Assembly (NCBI GenBank): GCA_947499635.1
Contig: CANMPD010000013.1
Coordinates: 31,806-95,805 of the forward strand
Source of the DNA: an uncultured Paracoccaceae bacterium
Lineage (GTDB): Bacteria > Pseudomonadota > Alphaproteobacteria > Rhodobacterales > Rhodobacteraceae
Direction: 5' to 3'
DNA length: 64,000 nt
Made by a program: the position numbers and the translations under genes. The notes below the pieces were generated by a model that saw only the letters and a program-made list of their open reading frames with translations, did not search any database and had not been told where the DNA came from. Shown here in pieces: positions 17,939-27,653 of this stretch; the stretch's first letter is position 1, and every line of letters starts with the position of its first letter.

Positions 17939-18919
17939 ATGAAAATGCGCGATAAGCAGGTTACCTTTGGTGGCAGCAGTTTGGATCGTGCTGCACATGT
18001 GCGTGTTGATCCAGAACGGTTGATGTCGCTGAAAGCAGACGTGGCAAGCCGTGTGGCGGTTTTTTGGCGTGGAAAACCACTATGTACCTATGAGGACCAG
18101 ACTGCAGACGGGCTGGTCCTCCTGCCGCTGGACCATACGTTGCTGAATAACGCGCTGGATCAGTTGATCTTTTTAGGGCTGAATGAAACAGGCGGCGCAT
18201 ATTTTGCTGCTGACATTAGCGCATGGGAACCTGATCCCGACGAGAGCGGAATCGAGGGGCAAGTTTTCGATTCAAGCGTGCAACGGCACCCTGGGTTACC
18301 TGCCAATTATGCGTTTGCCGATCTGCGTAATGTGATGACATTTCTAAGCGCGCGTGAGGCAGAACTGGCAGCGACTGCGCGTGCGGTGCTAAGTTGGCAT
18401 GACAGTCACCAGTTCTGTTCCAAGTGCGGTGCTCCTTCTGCATTGGCCCAAGCAGGCTGGCAGCGAAAGTGTACACAGTGCGAGGCGCCACATTTTCCAC
18501 GTACTGATCCCGTCGTCATTATGTTGGTTACGTATCAAGACCGGGTGCTTATGGGGCGCTCCCCTGGTTGGCCCGAGGGGATGTATTCTTTATTGGCCGG
18601 ATTTGTCGAGCCGGGCGAAACCATCGAAGCAGCGGTGCGTCGTGAAGTGCTTGAGGAAACTGGCGTGCAGGTTGGTCCTGTTATGTATCAAGCCAGCCAG
18701 CCTTGGGCGTTTCCAATGTCACTAATGTTTGGCTGTTCTGCACAAGCCACCTCGGAAGAAATTACCATTGATCCAAACGAGATTGAAGATGCGATCTGGT
18801 TGAGTAAACAAGAGGTAATGGATATCTTCGCAGGCGTTCACCCGCGTATTACACCAGCACGCAAAGGAGCAATTGCTTATTTTCTCCTTGAAAACTGGCT
18901 CGCAGATACGCTCGGGTAA
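17939..18919 (+). CDS. nudC: NAD(+) diphosphatase / RNA NAD-decapping Nudix hydrolase
   Basis: 326 residues from the ATG at 17939 with GAGG just upstream; the frame opens at a TTG at 17903. A zinc ribbon (CSKCG and CTQC, residues about 160-180) is followed by FPRTDPVVIMLV and the Nudix box GFVEPGETIEAAVRREVLEETGV. This arrangement is diagnostic of NudC, which splits NAD(H) to NMN(H) and AMP and removes NAD caps from RNA. The SQPWAFP motif used by NudC for NADH is present. It is separated from ppk2 by about 220 bases. Confidence 0.95.
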   Translation: MKMRDKQVTFGGSSLDRAAHVRVDPERLMSLKADVASRVAVFWRGKPLCTYEDQTADGLVLLPLDHTLLNNALDQLIFLGLNETGGAYFAADISAWEPDPDESGIEGQVFDSSVQRHPGLPANYAFADLRNVMTFLSAREAELAATARAVLSWHDSHQFCSKCGAPSALAQAGWQRKCTQCEAPHFPRTDPVVIMLVTYQDRVLMGRSPGWPEGMYSLLAGFVEPGETIEAAVRREVLEETGVQVGPVMYQASQPWAFPMSLMFGCSAQATSEEITIDPNEIEDAIWLSKQEVMDIFAGVHPRITPARKGAIAYFLLENWLADTLG

Positions 18920-18982
18920 TCGAGTATCAATATTAATACATGTGCTTTATAGAGTTGCACACTTATATCAAAGAGAGATCAC

Positions 18983-19447
18983 ATGCAGTTTGTTGCCAAA
19001 GAGGACACAAATACTCCGATCAATGAGTTGTTTGCGGCAATGTCTGATTTCGAGAGTTTTGAACGTTCAGCTATTCGCCGTGGCGTAAATGTCCAACGTA
19101 TTGGTGCCCTCGAAGATCTGCAAAATGGTCTGGGCTGGGATGTATCATTCGATCTGCGTGGGGTAAAACGCGACGTTAAGCTCAAGATATCTGAGTATAG
19201 CGGACCAACCCTTATCAAGATTGATGCCGAAGGCACGGGTTTGGTTGGCGAGCTGATTATTGAATTAATTGCGCTGTCCCCCAAACGAACGCGGCTTACA
19301 ATGACGACGGTGTTAAAGCCGCGTACACTTGCCGGACGTGTCTTGCTTCAATCGCTGAAGTTGGCAAGAAGCAAGATCGCGCGCAATTACCGTAAGCGTG
19401 TGCGCGATTTTGTCGAGATTGCCGCCGGACGTCCTGCTGTGTCCTAG
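18983..19447 (+). CDS. SRPBCC family protein
   Basis: 154 residues beginning MQFVAKEDTNTPINELFAAMSDFESFER, the usual start of a START/polyketide-cyclase-like fold, and ending in a basic amphipathic helix (RSKIARNYRKRVRDFVEIAAG). Such proteins form a hydrophobic ligand pocket; the ligand here is unknown. It lies 63 bases after nudC on the same strand with AGAGAG upstream. It may be co-transcribed with nudC. Confidence 0.75.
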   Translation: MQFVAKEDTNTPINELFAAMSDFESFERSAIRRGVNVQRIGALEDLQNGLGWDVSFDLRGVKRDVKLKISEYSGPTLIKIDAEGTGLVGELIIELIALSPKRTRLTMTTVLKPRTLAGRVLLQSLKLARSKIARNYRKRVRDFVEIAAGRPAVS

Positions 19448-19467
19448 TGTGGATCAGATCGCAGGCG

Positions 19468-20298
19468 CTAGCGCTGGCGATCTGCCGGATAGACCCCTAG
19501 TATTTTGATATTGTTGGTGAAATACTGTAATTCGTCTAGGGCAAGTTTGACGTTGGCGTCGTCTGGATGCCCGTCTATGTCCGCGTAAAACTGTGTGGCA
19601 GTAAACGATCCACCCACCATATAACTCTCCAATTTGGTCATATTGACGCCATTGGTCGCAAATCCTCCCATGGCTTTGTACAGGGCTGCGGGAATGTTGC
19701 GGACTTCAAAGACAAAACTGGTGATCATCCCCTGATCCCCTCTACGGCTGTGATCAGGTTGACGTGCCATGGTTAAAAAGCGTGTGGTGTTATTACCTTC
19801 GTCCTCAATGTTGCGGGCCAACACGTCTAGACCATAAATTTCCCCAGCCAATTCGCTGGCCAAGGCAGCCTGCGTTTTATCGCCTTTGGCGGCCACCTCG
19901 CGTGCGGCACGGGCATTGTCTGAACTAACCCTGCCGCGAATAGCATTCTGTTCTAAGAAATTGGCGCATTGAGGCAGCAGGACCATATGTGAATACGCCT
20001 CGGAGATATCCTCAAGCGTCGCGCCAGGGACTGCAAGCAGATTGATGTGAACCCGGACAAATGCCTCATCGATGATGTGTAACCCAGAATGTGGCAAGAG
20101 ACGATGAATGTCCGCGACACGTCCATAAGTTGTGTTTTCAATCGGCAACATCGCCAGCTCTGCTTCGCCTGAGCGTACGGCGTTTATCGCATCTTCAAAC
20201 CCTCGGCAGGGTAAGATTTCCATCTCAGGGCGCTTATTACGACAAGCTTCGTGGCTATAAGAGCCAGGTTCGCCTTGAATTGCGATTCTTTGGGTCAT
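19468..20298 (-). CDS. pheA: Prephenate dehydratase
   Basis: 276 residues: catalytic domain 1-180 with IAIQGEPGSYSHEAC, the PIENTTYGRV loop and the catalytic NNTTRFL motif, then a C-terminal ACT domain. It turns prephenate into phenylpyruvate for phenylalanine synthesis; there is no chorismate mutase domain, so it is the monofunctional form. The ACT ligand motif usually written ESRP reads ESYMV here, so classical phenylalanine feedback may differ. The start has GAGG upstream. Confidence 0.94.
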   Translation of the reverse strand: MTQRIAIQGEPGSYSHEACRNKRPEMEILPCRGFEDAINAVRSGEAELAMLPIENTTYGRVADIHRLLPHSGLHIIDEAFVRVHINLLAVPGATLEDISEAYSHMVLLPQCANFLEQNAIRGRVSSDNARAAREVAAKGDKTQAALASELAGEIYGLDVLARNIEDEGNNTTRFLTMARQPDHSRRGDQGMITSFVFEVRNIPAALYKAMGGFATNGVNMTKLESYMVGGSFTATQFYADIDGHPDDANVKLALDELQYFTNNIKILGVYPADRQR

Positions 20299-20432
20299 TT
20301 TTCGGCCTCGGCAACAATATCTTAGCGCAAACTCAACAGAGTGGGCATTTAGTCGCGGTGTCTACACCTTGTCAGGTGACAGGGGAAGCCTTACGCTTAA
20401 TTTCAAGAGCCAGCCTACAGGAGTTCGCTAAC

Positions 20433-20939
20433 ATGTTTGATACGATGACACTGACGAAAGCCACAGCAGGGTTTTGCGGGGCCTTTTTGGTTTTACTTCT
20501 CGCGAAATGGCTTGCGGGTGGGTTGTTCCATGTTGGATCTCATGGCGGTGAGGCCTCATACGTCATCGAAGTTGCAGATGCCGGCAGCAGTTCCGATGAA
20601 CCAGAGGTTGATTTCGCTGAACTCTTGGCTTCGGCAGATCCTGCAAAAGGGGCCAAAGTATTTCGCAAATGTACCGCGTGTCACAAACTGGAAGATGGCG
20701 CGAATGCCACGGGCCCATATCTGTTTGGTATCGTAGACCGCCCCAAAGCCAGTGTTGGTGGCTTTGGCTATTCGGGTGCCTTGACCGCGCTTGGGGGAAA
20801 TTGGACGCCTGAGGATTTGAACGGTTTTCTTGAAAAGCCTTCTGCCTATGCCAAAGGAACAACCATGAGCTTTGCAGGGCTGAAAAAGGAAACTGACCGT
20901 GCGAATGTGATTGCTTACCTGCAATCGATTGGTCAATAA
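20433..20939 (+). CDS. Membrane-anchored class I cytochrome c
   Basis: 168 residues from the ATG at 20433 (ACAGGAG upstream). One N-terminal hydrophobic helix (about 11-32) has no cleavage site and acts as anchor. A linker rich in acidic residues and serine follows, then a haem domain with CTACH (80-84) and the axial methionine in GTTMSFAGL (M145). It resembles cytochrome c-y/CycM, which carries electrons from bc1 to terminal oxidases in Rhodobacterales. It is transcribed alone, divergent from pheA. Confidence 0.88.
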   Translation: MFDTMTLTKATAGFCGAFLVLLLAKWLAGGLFHVGSHGGEASYVIEVADAGSSSDEPEVDFAELLASADPAKGAKVFRKCTACHKLEDGANATGPYLFGIVDRPKASVGGFGYSGALTALGGNWTPEDLNGFLEKPSAYAKGTTMSFAGLKKETDRANVIAYLQSIGQ

Positions 20940-21220
20940 AACTTGGGTTCGTAAGGCGATGTATTAAAATCGCACTTACGGGCTATTGCGCTTTAGAGAT
21001 GGGTCTTTGCCAAAGGTTTTAACCTGTGCAGAGGCCTTTTTCGTTTGCAGCCCATCTTTACTGATCGCAGCCGTTGCATGGGTATCGTTAATTTGGTGCA
21101 ATTGATTACAATCCTGTAATCACGTCTTGTAATCCTGTAGTTGCGGGTCTTAGCTTGGTAAGAGTAAATCAGCTATTGATCAGAATTTTCGAATTCAACA
21201 GGCATGAAAAAGGACGATAG
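20940..21220. other. Intergenic region with hairpins upstream of yejA
   Basis: CGTAAGGCGAT and ATCGCACTTACG (about 20950-20980) form a hairpin with one bulge directly after the cytochrome gene and may end its transcript, though no U-run follows. A second foldback joins GATGGG (20998-21003) with CCCATC (21051-21056). No gene is visible. Confidence 0.45.
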
Positions 21221-23161
21221 ATGACGCAACAATTCACCAACGTGGCCAAAGCTGCAAAGACATTCGCAGCACATCCTACATTGTCGTGGTCGAGTAAGGT
21301 TTTTGCGATATTCAGTCTGAGCGTCCTATCTGTTTTGGTTCTTATGCTCTGGGCGTTGCCTTCCAAAGCGCAAGAGACGCTGATTAAAAGCTATGGTTAC
21401 AACTATTTTGGCAATCTGAAATACGATGCAGATTATCCCCATTTAGACTACGTCAACCCGGATGCGCCAAAGGGCGGTGAGATCTCGGTTTGGGCGCCTG
21501 GGGGCTTTGACAGCTTTAATCCATATACGCGCAAAGGACGTTCAGGGGGATATGGCAGTATCGGCCATGAAAGCCTGATGACCAGTTTTGCAGACGACGC
21601 GACAGGGCTGTACTGCTTGCTATGTGAGACGATAGAATTCCCTGAAACGCTGGAATATGTCATCTTTGACCTGCGCTCCGAGGTTCGTTTTGCGGATGGC
21701 ACGGCCCTCACCGCAGAAGACGTTAAATTCTCGTATGATCTCTTTATCGAACAGGGACTGCCATCTTTCCGGGCGGCGTTTGGGGCGATGATCACCACAG
21801 TCGAGGTTCTGGATGCGCATCGTGTGAAATTTGTGTTTTCTCCAGACAGCCCATTGCGCGACCGCATTGGGTTTGCAGGCGGGATTTCAGTGTTTTCCAA
21901 AGCCTGGTTCGAAGAGGGGGGGCACCGCTTAGACGAAGGGTCGCTAACCCCGATTATGGGCACTGGTGCGTATGAATTGGACAGTTATGACGTTAATCGA
22001 AATATTGTCTACAGACGACGGGATGACTACTGGGGCGCAGAGCTGCCACAAAACCTAGGTCGCAATAACTTTGACCAAATTCGGGTGGAATATTTCGCTG
22101 ATGGGGCTGCTGCGTTTGAGGCCTTTAAGGCCGGCGAATATACGTTTCGCAACGAAAACAGCTCTAAACAATGGGCCACGGGATATGAATTCCCGGGTGT
22201 TCAGTCCGGCGCGGTCAAGATTGAAACGCTGGCCAACGGAAATCTCGCGCAGGGGCAAAGCTATGTCTTCAACCTGCGCCGTGAAAAGTTTCAGGACATC
22301 CGCGTCCGAGAAGCTATTGGCATGATGTTCAATTTTGAATGGTCCAATCAATCTTTGTTTTACGGGTTGTACGAGCGTACCCGCAGTTTCTGGGGGGGTG
22401 GCACCTATTTGGAAGCCACAGGAACGCCCAGCAAAGGGGAATTGGCTCTGTTAGAACCATTGGTCGCACGTGGTGATCTTGCACCCGAGATCTTGACGGA
22501 TGAGATCGTGCAACCTCCGGTTCTCTCCGAACGTCGTACGCTGGATCGAAAAGCCTTGCGTAGCGCCAGCGCGTTGTTGGACGAAGCAGGCTGGAGTGTT
22601 GGAGACGACGGGTTGCGCCGCAAAGATGGCGAGGTTCTAACCGTTGAGTTTCTATATTCCTCTCCGGCGTTTGATCGCGTGAACCTGCCATTCGTCGCCA
22701 ATCTTGAGCGTCTGGGCATCAAGGCGGTCGCAAATCGGGTTGATTTTGCACAAGAGGTTGCGCGCACACGCGATTACGATTTTGATATGACAACCCATTC
22801 GTTTGTCATGAGCTGGGAACCGGGAAGCAGTCTGAAACAGTGGTTCCATAGCTCTGCAAAAGACGGCAGTTCTCGCAATTTGATGGGGCTGGATGATCCG
22901 GCGGTGGATGCGCTGGTCGATGCAACCGTCGCGGCCAATACCCAAGATGATTTGACCGCCGGCGTAAATGCACTTGACCGTGTCTTACGTGCCAAGCGGT
23001 TCTGGGTGCCGCAGTGGTTCAAGAATGTCCACACGGTTGCCTATTTTGATCAATACGAACACCCCGAAAACCTGCCGCCATTTGCCCTGGGACAGCTGGA
23101 TTTCTGGTGGTTCAACGAAGACAAGCACCAGTCACTCGTTGACGCTGGTTCGTTGCGATAA
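21221..23161 (+). CDS. yejA: Peptide ABC transporter substrate-binding protein, YejA type
   Basis: 646 residues, family 5 extracellular binding protein. A long N-terminal segment with a hydrophobic core at about 30-46 (FSLSVLSVLVLMLWALPSKAQ) is the signal peptide, probably cleaved after SKAQ. The mature part starts ETLIKSYGYNYFGNLKYDADYPHLDYVNPDAPKGGEI, a clear YejA feature. The Yej system imports oligopeptides and is the route by which microcin C enters E. coli. It leads the operon yejABEF. AAAGGA precedes the ATG. Confidence 0.92.
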   Translation: MTQQFTNVAKAAKTFAAHPTLSWSSKVFAIFSLSVLSVLVLMLWALPSKAQETLIKSYGYNYFGNLKYDADYPHLDYVNPDAPKGGEISVWAPGGFDSFNPYTRKGRSGGYGSIGHESLMTSFADDATGLYCLLCETIEFPETLEYVIFDLRSEVRFADGTALTAEDVKFSYDLFIEQGLPSFRAAFGAMITTVEVLDAHRVKFVFSPDSPLRDRIGFAGGISVFSKAWFEEGGHRLDEGSLTPIMGTGAYELDSYDVNRNIVYRRRDDYWGAELPQNLGRNNFDQIRVEYFADGAAAFEAFKAGEYTFRNENSSKQWATGYEFPGVQSGAVKIETLANGNLAQGQSYVFNLRREKFQDIRVREAIGMMFNFEWSNQSLFYGLYERTRSFWGGGTYLEATGTPSKGELALLEPLVARGDLAPEILTDEIVQPPVLSERRTLDRKALRSASALLDEAGWSVGDDGLRRKDGEVLTVEFLYSSPAFDRVNLPFVANLERLGIKAVANRVDFAQEVARTRDYDFDMTTHSFVMSWEPGSSLKQWFHSSAKDGSSRNLMGLDDPAVDALVDATVAANTQDDLTAGVNALDRVLRAKRFWVPQWFKNVHTVAYFDQYEHPENLPPFALGQLDFWWFNEDKHQSLVDAGSLR

Positions 23162-23169
23162 AATCAGCC

Positions 23170-24267
23170 ATGGCATCCTATATCCTAAGACGGCTCCTTT
23201 TGGTCATTCCGACATTGTTCGGGATTATGGTCATCAACTTTGCTTTGATCCAATTTGTTCCGGGGGGACCGATTGAACAGATTATTGCCCAGCAACAGGG
23301 CGGCGGCGATGTGTTCTCCAGCTTCTCTGGCAGTGGCGGCGGAGAAATTTCTGGTGATATTGGTCTCGAAAATGCGGTGCCAAACCAATATTCAGGCGCG
23401 CGCGGTCTGCCGCAGGAATACATCGAAGAGCTTGAGCGCGAGTTCGGTTTCGACAAGCCACCGCTGCAACGGTTTGTGGATATGATGTGGAGCTACATCC
23501 GGTTTGATTTTGGCGAGAGCTATTTCCGCAAAATTTCTGTTGTGGATCTTGTGTTAGAGAAAATGCCTGTCTCTATTTCGCTTGGATTGTGGTCCACCTT
23601 GATCGCCTATCTGATTTCGATCCCGCTTGGAGTGCGTAAGGCATTGAAAGATGGATCAAAATTTGACAGCTGGACAAGTGCTATTATCATTGCGGCCTAC
23701 GCTATACCGGGGTTCTTGTTTGCAATCCTTCTATTGGTGCTGTTTGCAGGCGGATCCTATTGGCAAATTTTCCCGCTTCGAGGGCTGACCTCTGACAATT
23801 GGGAAAACCTCAGCCTTCTGGGAAAGATCGGGGATTATTTGTGGCATATCGCTCTGCCGATTATTGCCTCTACAATCTCTGCGTTCGCCACATTGACGTT
23901 GCTGACGAAAAACTCGTTCTTGGATGAGATCAAAAAACAATATGTGATGACGGCGCGGGCCAAAGGTCTAAGCGACGCACGCGTGCTCTATAGCCATGTG
24001 TTTCGCAACGCGATGCTGATTGTGATCGCCGGTTTCCCATCCGTGTTTGTTGGCATTTTCTTTTCCGGCAGTCTGATTATCGAAACGATCTTTTCCCTTG
24101 ATGGTATTGGCCGTCTGGGTTTTGAGGCCACAGTGGCGCGTGATTATCCTGTGATGTTTGGCACGCTGTTTATCTTTGGTCTGATGGGGCTGGTTGTCGG
24201 TATTATTTCCGACATCATGTATGTTCTGGTTGATCCACGGATCGACTTTGAAAAGAGAGAGGGCTGA
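23170..24267 (+). CDS. yejB: Peptide ABC transporter permease, YejB type
   Basis: 365 residues. It has MASYILRRLLLVIPTLFGIMVINFALIQFVPGGPIEQ at the N-terminus, a long glycine-rich periplasmic loop typical of YejB (about 45-80), six membrane segments and the ATPase-docking loop MTARAKGLSDARVLYSHVFRNAM. It forms the channel with YejE. It starts 8 bases after yejA. Confidence 0.93.
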   Translation: MASYILRRLLLVIPTLFGIMVINFALIQFVPGGPIEQIIAQQQGGGDVFSSFSGSGGGEISGDIGLENAVPNQYSGARGLPQEYIEELEREFGFDKPPLQRFVDMMWSYIRFDFGESYFRKISVVDLVLEKMPVSISLGLWSTLIAYLISIPLGVRKALKDGSKFDSWTSAIIIAAYAIPGFLFAILLLVLFAGGSYWQIFPLRGLTSDNWENLSLLGKIGDYLWHIALPIIASTISAFATLTLLTKNSFLDEIKKQYVMTARAKGLSDARVLYSHVFRNAMLIVIAGFPSVFVGIFFSGSLIIETIFSLDGIGRLGFEATVARDYPVMFGTLFIFGLMGLVVGIISDIMYVLVDPRIDFEKREG

Positions 24268-24271
24268 GATC

Positions 24272-25378
24272 ATGGCGCTCTCACCATTAAACAAACGCCG
24301 TTGGAACAATTTCCAAAGAAACCGCCGTGCCTTCTGGTCTTTGTGGATCTTTTCGGTGCTGTTTGGCTTGTCTCTGTGCGCGGATTTTATCGCCAACGAC
24401 AAACCTATCCTGGTGCAATATCGGGGCGAATATTTTACGCCGATCTTTAAATTCTACCCAGAAACCGATTTTGGCGGCGATTTTAAAACCGAAGCCGTCT
24501 ATGGCGACCCAGAGGTGCAATGTTTGATTGCGACTGGGGGGCTTGAGGATTGTTTTGATATCCCAGAAGAGATCATCGAAGAGGTCGACGCAGGCACATA
24601 TCAAGCCGAGGGTTTCTACAAGGGGTGGTCTTTATGGCCGGTCATTCCCTACAGTTTTGACACCACAGTTGACCGTCCCGGCGCAGCACCCTTGCCGCCA
24701 AGCAGTCAAAATTGGTTGGGGACGGATGATACCAAGCGGGATGTTTTCGCACGCGTGATTTACGGGTTCCGCCTGTCGATTGTGTATACGCTTATTGTGA
24801 CAGGGGCGGCGACGTTAATCGGTATCTTTGCGGGGGCCATTCAGGGCTTTTTTGGTGGTTTGACCGATCTGGTTTTTCAACGCTTTATCGAAGTCTGGTC
24901 ATCAATTCCGTCACTTTACATCATCATTATCCTGTTCTCGATTTTGGGGCGAAGTTTCTGGCTGTTGGTGATTTTATCGATCTTATTTGGCTGGACCGCG
25001 CTGGTCGGGGTTGTTCGGGCTGAATTCTTGCGGGCGCGCAATCTTGAATATGTTCGTGCAGCCAAAGCACTGGGCGTCAGTAACTTGACGATTATGTTTC
25101 GACACATGTTACCAAACGCGATGGTTGCGACGCTTACCATGCTGCCCTTTATTGTGACGGGCACAATCGGGGGGCTCGCATCGTTGGACTTCCTAGGCTT
25201 TGGTCTGCCCTCATCAGCCCCCTCACTAGGCGAGCTGACATTACAAGCGAAACAAAACCTCCAGGCCCCTTGGTTGGCATTCGTGGCGTTTTTCACTTTT
25301 GCCGCGATGCTGTCGCTGCTGGTCTTTATTTTTGAGGGCGTACGAGACGCCTTTGATCCAAGGAAAACATTTTCATGA
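24272..25378 (+). CDS. yejE: Peptide ABC transporter permease, YejE type
   Basis: 368 residues from the ATG at 24272; the frame is open from 24194 inside yejB, but MALSPLNKRRWNNFQRNRRAFWSLWIF is the family start. A large periplasmic loop (about 40-140) with FKFYPETDFGGDFKTEA and NWLGTDDTKRDVFARVIYGFR is typical of YejE. The docking loop EYVRAAKALGVSNLTIMFRHMLPNA is present. It pairs with YejB, and its stop overlaps yejF. Confidence 0.93.
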   Translation: MALSPLNKRRWNNFQRNRRAFWSLWIFSVLFGLSLCADFIANDKPILVQYRGEYFTPIFKFYPETDFGGDFKTEAVYGDPEVQCLIATGGLEDCFDIPEEIIEEVDAGTYQAEGFYKGWSLWPVIPYSFDTTVDRPGAAPLPPSSQNWLGTDDTKRDVFARVIYGFRLSIVYTLIVTGAATLIGIFAGAIQGFFGGLTDLVFQRFIEVWSSIPSLYIIIILFSILGRSFWLLVILSILFGWTALVGVVRAEFLRARNLEYVRAAKALGVSNLTIMFRHMLPNAMVATLTMLPFIVTGTIGGLASLDFLGFGLPSSAPSLGELTLQAKQNLQAPWLAFVAFFTFAAMLSLLVFIFEGVRDAFDPRKTFS

Positions 25379-26955
25379 GCGCATTGCTTGAGGTGAAAAA
25401 CTTACGTGTCTCCTTCCGGCAAGAGGGGCGTATTTCGCAAGCCGTCAAAGGCGTATCGTTTAGCGTAAACCGTGGCGAGACCGTCGCGCTTGTGGGCGAA
25501 TCTGGTTCCGGCAAGTCCGTATCGGCCCTGTCTACGGTACAGTTGTTGGGTGACAGTGCCAGCGTCGAAGGCTCTGTTGTCTATGACAATGTCGAATTGA
25601 TCGGCGCGCCAGAACGTGAACTGCGCCGGGTGCGCGGCAACGATATCTCTTTTATCTTTCAAGAGCCGATGACATCGCTCAACCCATTACACACGATTGA
25701 GAAACAGCTGGGCGAAGCCCTTGCACTGCACCAAGGGGTCGTTGGCGCAAAGGCGCGCAGCCGTATCATTGAACTGCTTGAGAAAGTCGGTATTCGCGAG
25801 GCCGAAAGCCGCCTGTCATCTTACCCGCATCAACTGTCCGGTGGGCAACGTCAGCGGGTGATGATCGCAATGGCATTGGCCAATAAACCCGATATCTTGA
25901 TCGCGGATGAACCCACAACCGCGCTAGATGTTACCATTCAGGCGCAAATTCTCGAACTCTTGGCCGACTTAAAAGACGCCGAAGGTATGGGGCTGTTGTT
26001 TATCACGCATGATCTGGGGATCGTGCGCCGTTTTGCAGACCGTGTTTGCGTTATGAAGGATGGCGAGATCGTCGAAACGGGTGTGGTCGCCGAGATCTTT
26101 GACAACCCCCAGCATGAATACACCAAAAAACTGCTTGGCGCTGCCTCATCGGGGGCACCTGCGCCGGTTGCAAGTGATGCCGCAGAATTGGTGAGCGCAC
26201 AGGATCTCAAAGTTTGGTTCCCCATCCAACGCGGCCTGTTAAAGCGCACAGTTGGTCACATCAAAGCGGTCAATCCTATGTCGCTTTCGGTGCGGGCCGG
26301 GGAAACATTGGGCATCGTGGGCGAATCCGGATCAGGTAAAACCACAATGGCTTTGGCAATCATGCGCTTGATTGCATCCGAAGGCCGTGTGGATTTTCAG
26401 GGCCAGGATCTGCGCCAATGGTCAACACGGGACTTACGCCGTTTGCGCAAAGATATGCAAATCGTGTTCCAAGATCCGTTTGGAGCCTTGTCTCCGCGGA
26501 TGACCTGCGCCCAGATCATTTCCGAAGGTTTGGCGATCCACGATGTTGACCAAGGTCGAAATCCTCGTGAACTGGTGGCGGACATCATGGTCGAGGTTGG
26601 CCTTGATCCGGATGCAATGGACCGCTACCCGCATGAATTTTCCGGTGGCCAACGTCAACGTATCGCAATTGCACGTGCGATGGTGTTACGTCCCAAGCTT
26701 GTTGTTCTGGACGAGCCAACCTCAGCACTGGATATGACGGTGCAGGTGCAAATCGTGGAACTCTTGCGCGACTTACAGCAACGCCACGGGCTGGCCTATT
26801 TGTTTATCTCGCATGACCTGAACGTGGTGCGTGCGATGTCACATAATGTCGTGGTGATGAGGCAGGGCGATGTGATCGAGACAGGCAGTGTCGAGCAAAT
26901 ATTTGAGGCCCCGCAACATGAATATACACGGGCTTTGTTGGCGGCCGTATACTAA
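25375..26955 (+). CDS. yejF: Peptide ABC transporter ATP-binding protein, YejF type
   Basis: 526 residues made of two ABC ATPase domains fused head to tail. Each half has its own Walker A (GESGSGKSVS near residue 42; GESGSGKTTM near 322), signature (LSGGQRQRV; FSGGQRQRI) and Walker B (ILIADEPTTALD; LVVLDEPTSALD). The fused form is the normal YejF layout and powers the YejBE channel. The ATG overlaps the yejE stop by four bases. Confidence 0.95.
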   Translation: MSALLEVKNLRVSFRQEGRISQAVKGVSFSVNRGETVALVGESGSGKSVSALSTVQLLGDSASVEGSVVYDNVELIGAPERELRRVRGNDISFIFQEPMTSLNPLHTIEKQLGEALALHQGVVGAKARSRIIELLEKVGIREAESRLSSYPHQLSGGQRQRVMIAMALANKPDILIADEPTTALDVTIQAQILELLADLKDAEGMGLLFITHDLGIVRRFADRVCVMKDGEIVETGVVAEIFDNPQHEYTKKLLGAASSGAPAPVASDAAELVSAQDLKVWFPIQRGLLKRTVGHIKAVNPMSLSVRAGETLGIVGESGSGKTTMALAIMRLIASEGRVDFQGQDLRQWSTRDLRRLRKDMQIVFQDPFGALSPRMTCAQIISEGLAIHDVDQGRNPRELVADIMVEVGLDPDAMDRYPHEFSGGQRQRIAIARAMVLRPKLVVLDEPTSALDMTVQVQIVELLRDLQQRHGLAYLFISHDLNVVRAMSHNVVVMRQGDVIETGSVEQIFEAPQHEYTRALLAAVY

Positions 26956-27013
26956 GCTGTTTTGAACCAAGTGTACGACCCTGTGCAAAAGAAGCTATGC
27001 TTAAAGAACTGGG

Positions 27014-27553
27014 TTAGTCTCGAATGACCCATTGTTTGAAGCTCGGCTCCAGTTCCTCACAGGCAGCAACGATCAGATCCCGCGATTGGTAAGGGCCGGC
27101 GTCATCAATGATCGGAGAGACTGTCAGGCACTGAGACGCGTCCGAGGCGAAATGGATTTCCATTTTGGTGGCGTCGTAAGCAAAATGCTGTGTTGCGTCG
27201 GCACTGTCGCAGGTGATCAAGCCAAAGGGATTGACGGCGTTTTCGGGCGCATTATAGGCCATGCACAGGCCATTATAGGTGGCTGATTCAATCATCCCAC
27301 TGTCTGGTGAGAACGAAAACAACACGTCGTCTCCTGCAGGCTTGCAGGAATGTGCTTGCAGTTGCTCGCCCAGCCCGCGCCCTTCGGTATCGATGCACCA
27401 GCCAAGCAAAGCCTGCTCGTCAAGGTTATCGGCGAGGTGGATTATAGGCCCCTGGGTTTGGATGGCAGGTGCATCCGCATGTGATTTCTGAGGGGTCACC
27501 ACGCCAAAGGTGCCAGCGACGACAAGGGTGAAGGTTATGGCAGTTAATTTCAT
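27014..27553 (-). CDS. Secreted protein with ricin-type beta-trefoil-like repeats
   Basis: 179 residues from the ATG at 27553, preceded by GAGGA; the longer frame to 27646 is discarded. The signal peptide MKLTAITFTLVVAGTFGVVTPQKSHA likely ends at SHA/DA. Three related units follow around GWCIDTEGRG, GLCMAYNAP and QCLTVSP, each with a cysteine, as in ricin B-like beta-trefoils. Such folds often bind sugars. It is 100 bases downstream of the efflux outer-membrane gene on the same strand and may be its operon tail. Its function is unknown. Confidence 0.6.
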   Translation of the reverse strand: MKLTAITFTLVVAGTFGVVTPQKSHADAPAIQTQGPIIHLADNLDEQALLGWCIDTEGRGLGEQLQAHSCKPAGDDVLFSFSPDSGMIESATYNGLCMAYNAPENAVNPFGLITCDSADATQHFAYDATKMEIHFASDASQCLTVSPIIDDAGPYQSRDLIVAACEELEPSFKQWVIRD

Positions 27554-27653
27554 GTGCAAATCCTCTTCAAATTTCGGTTGGACGTTACGAATACGAACCA
27601 AGGTGAGATCTCGAGCACAGCGCCCTCTCTGCGAAACGCTGTGCATATTGCCT

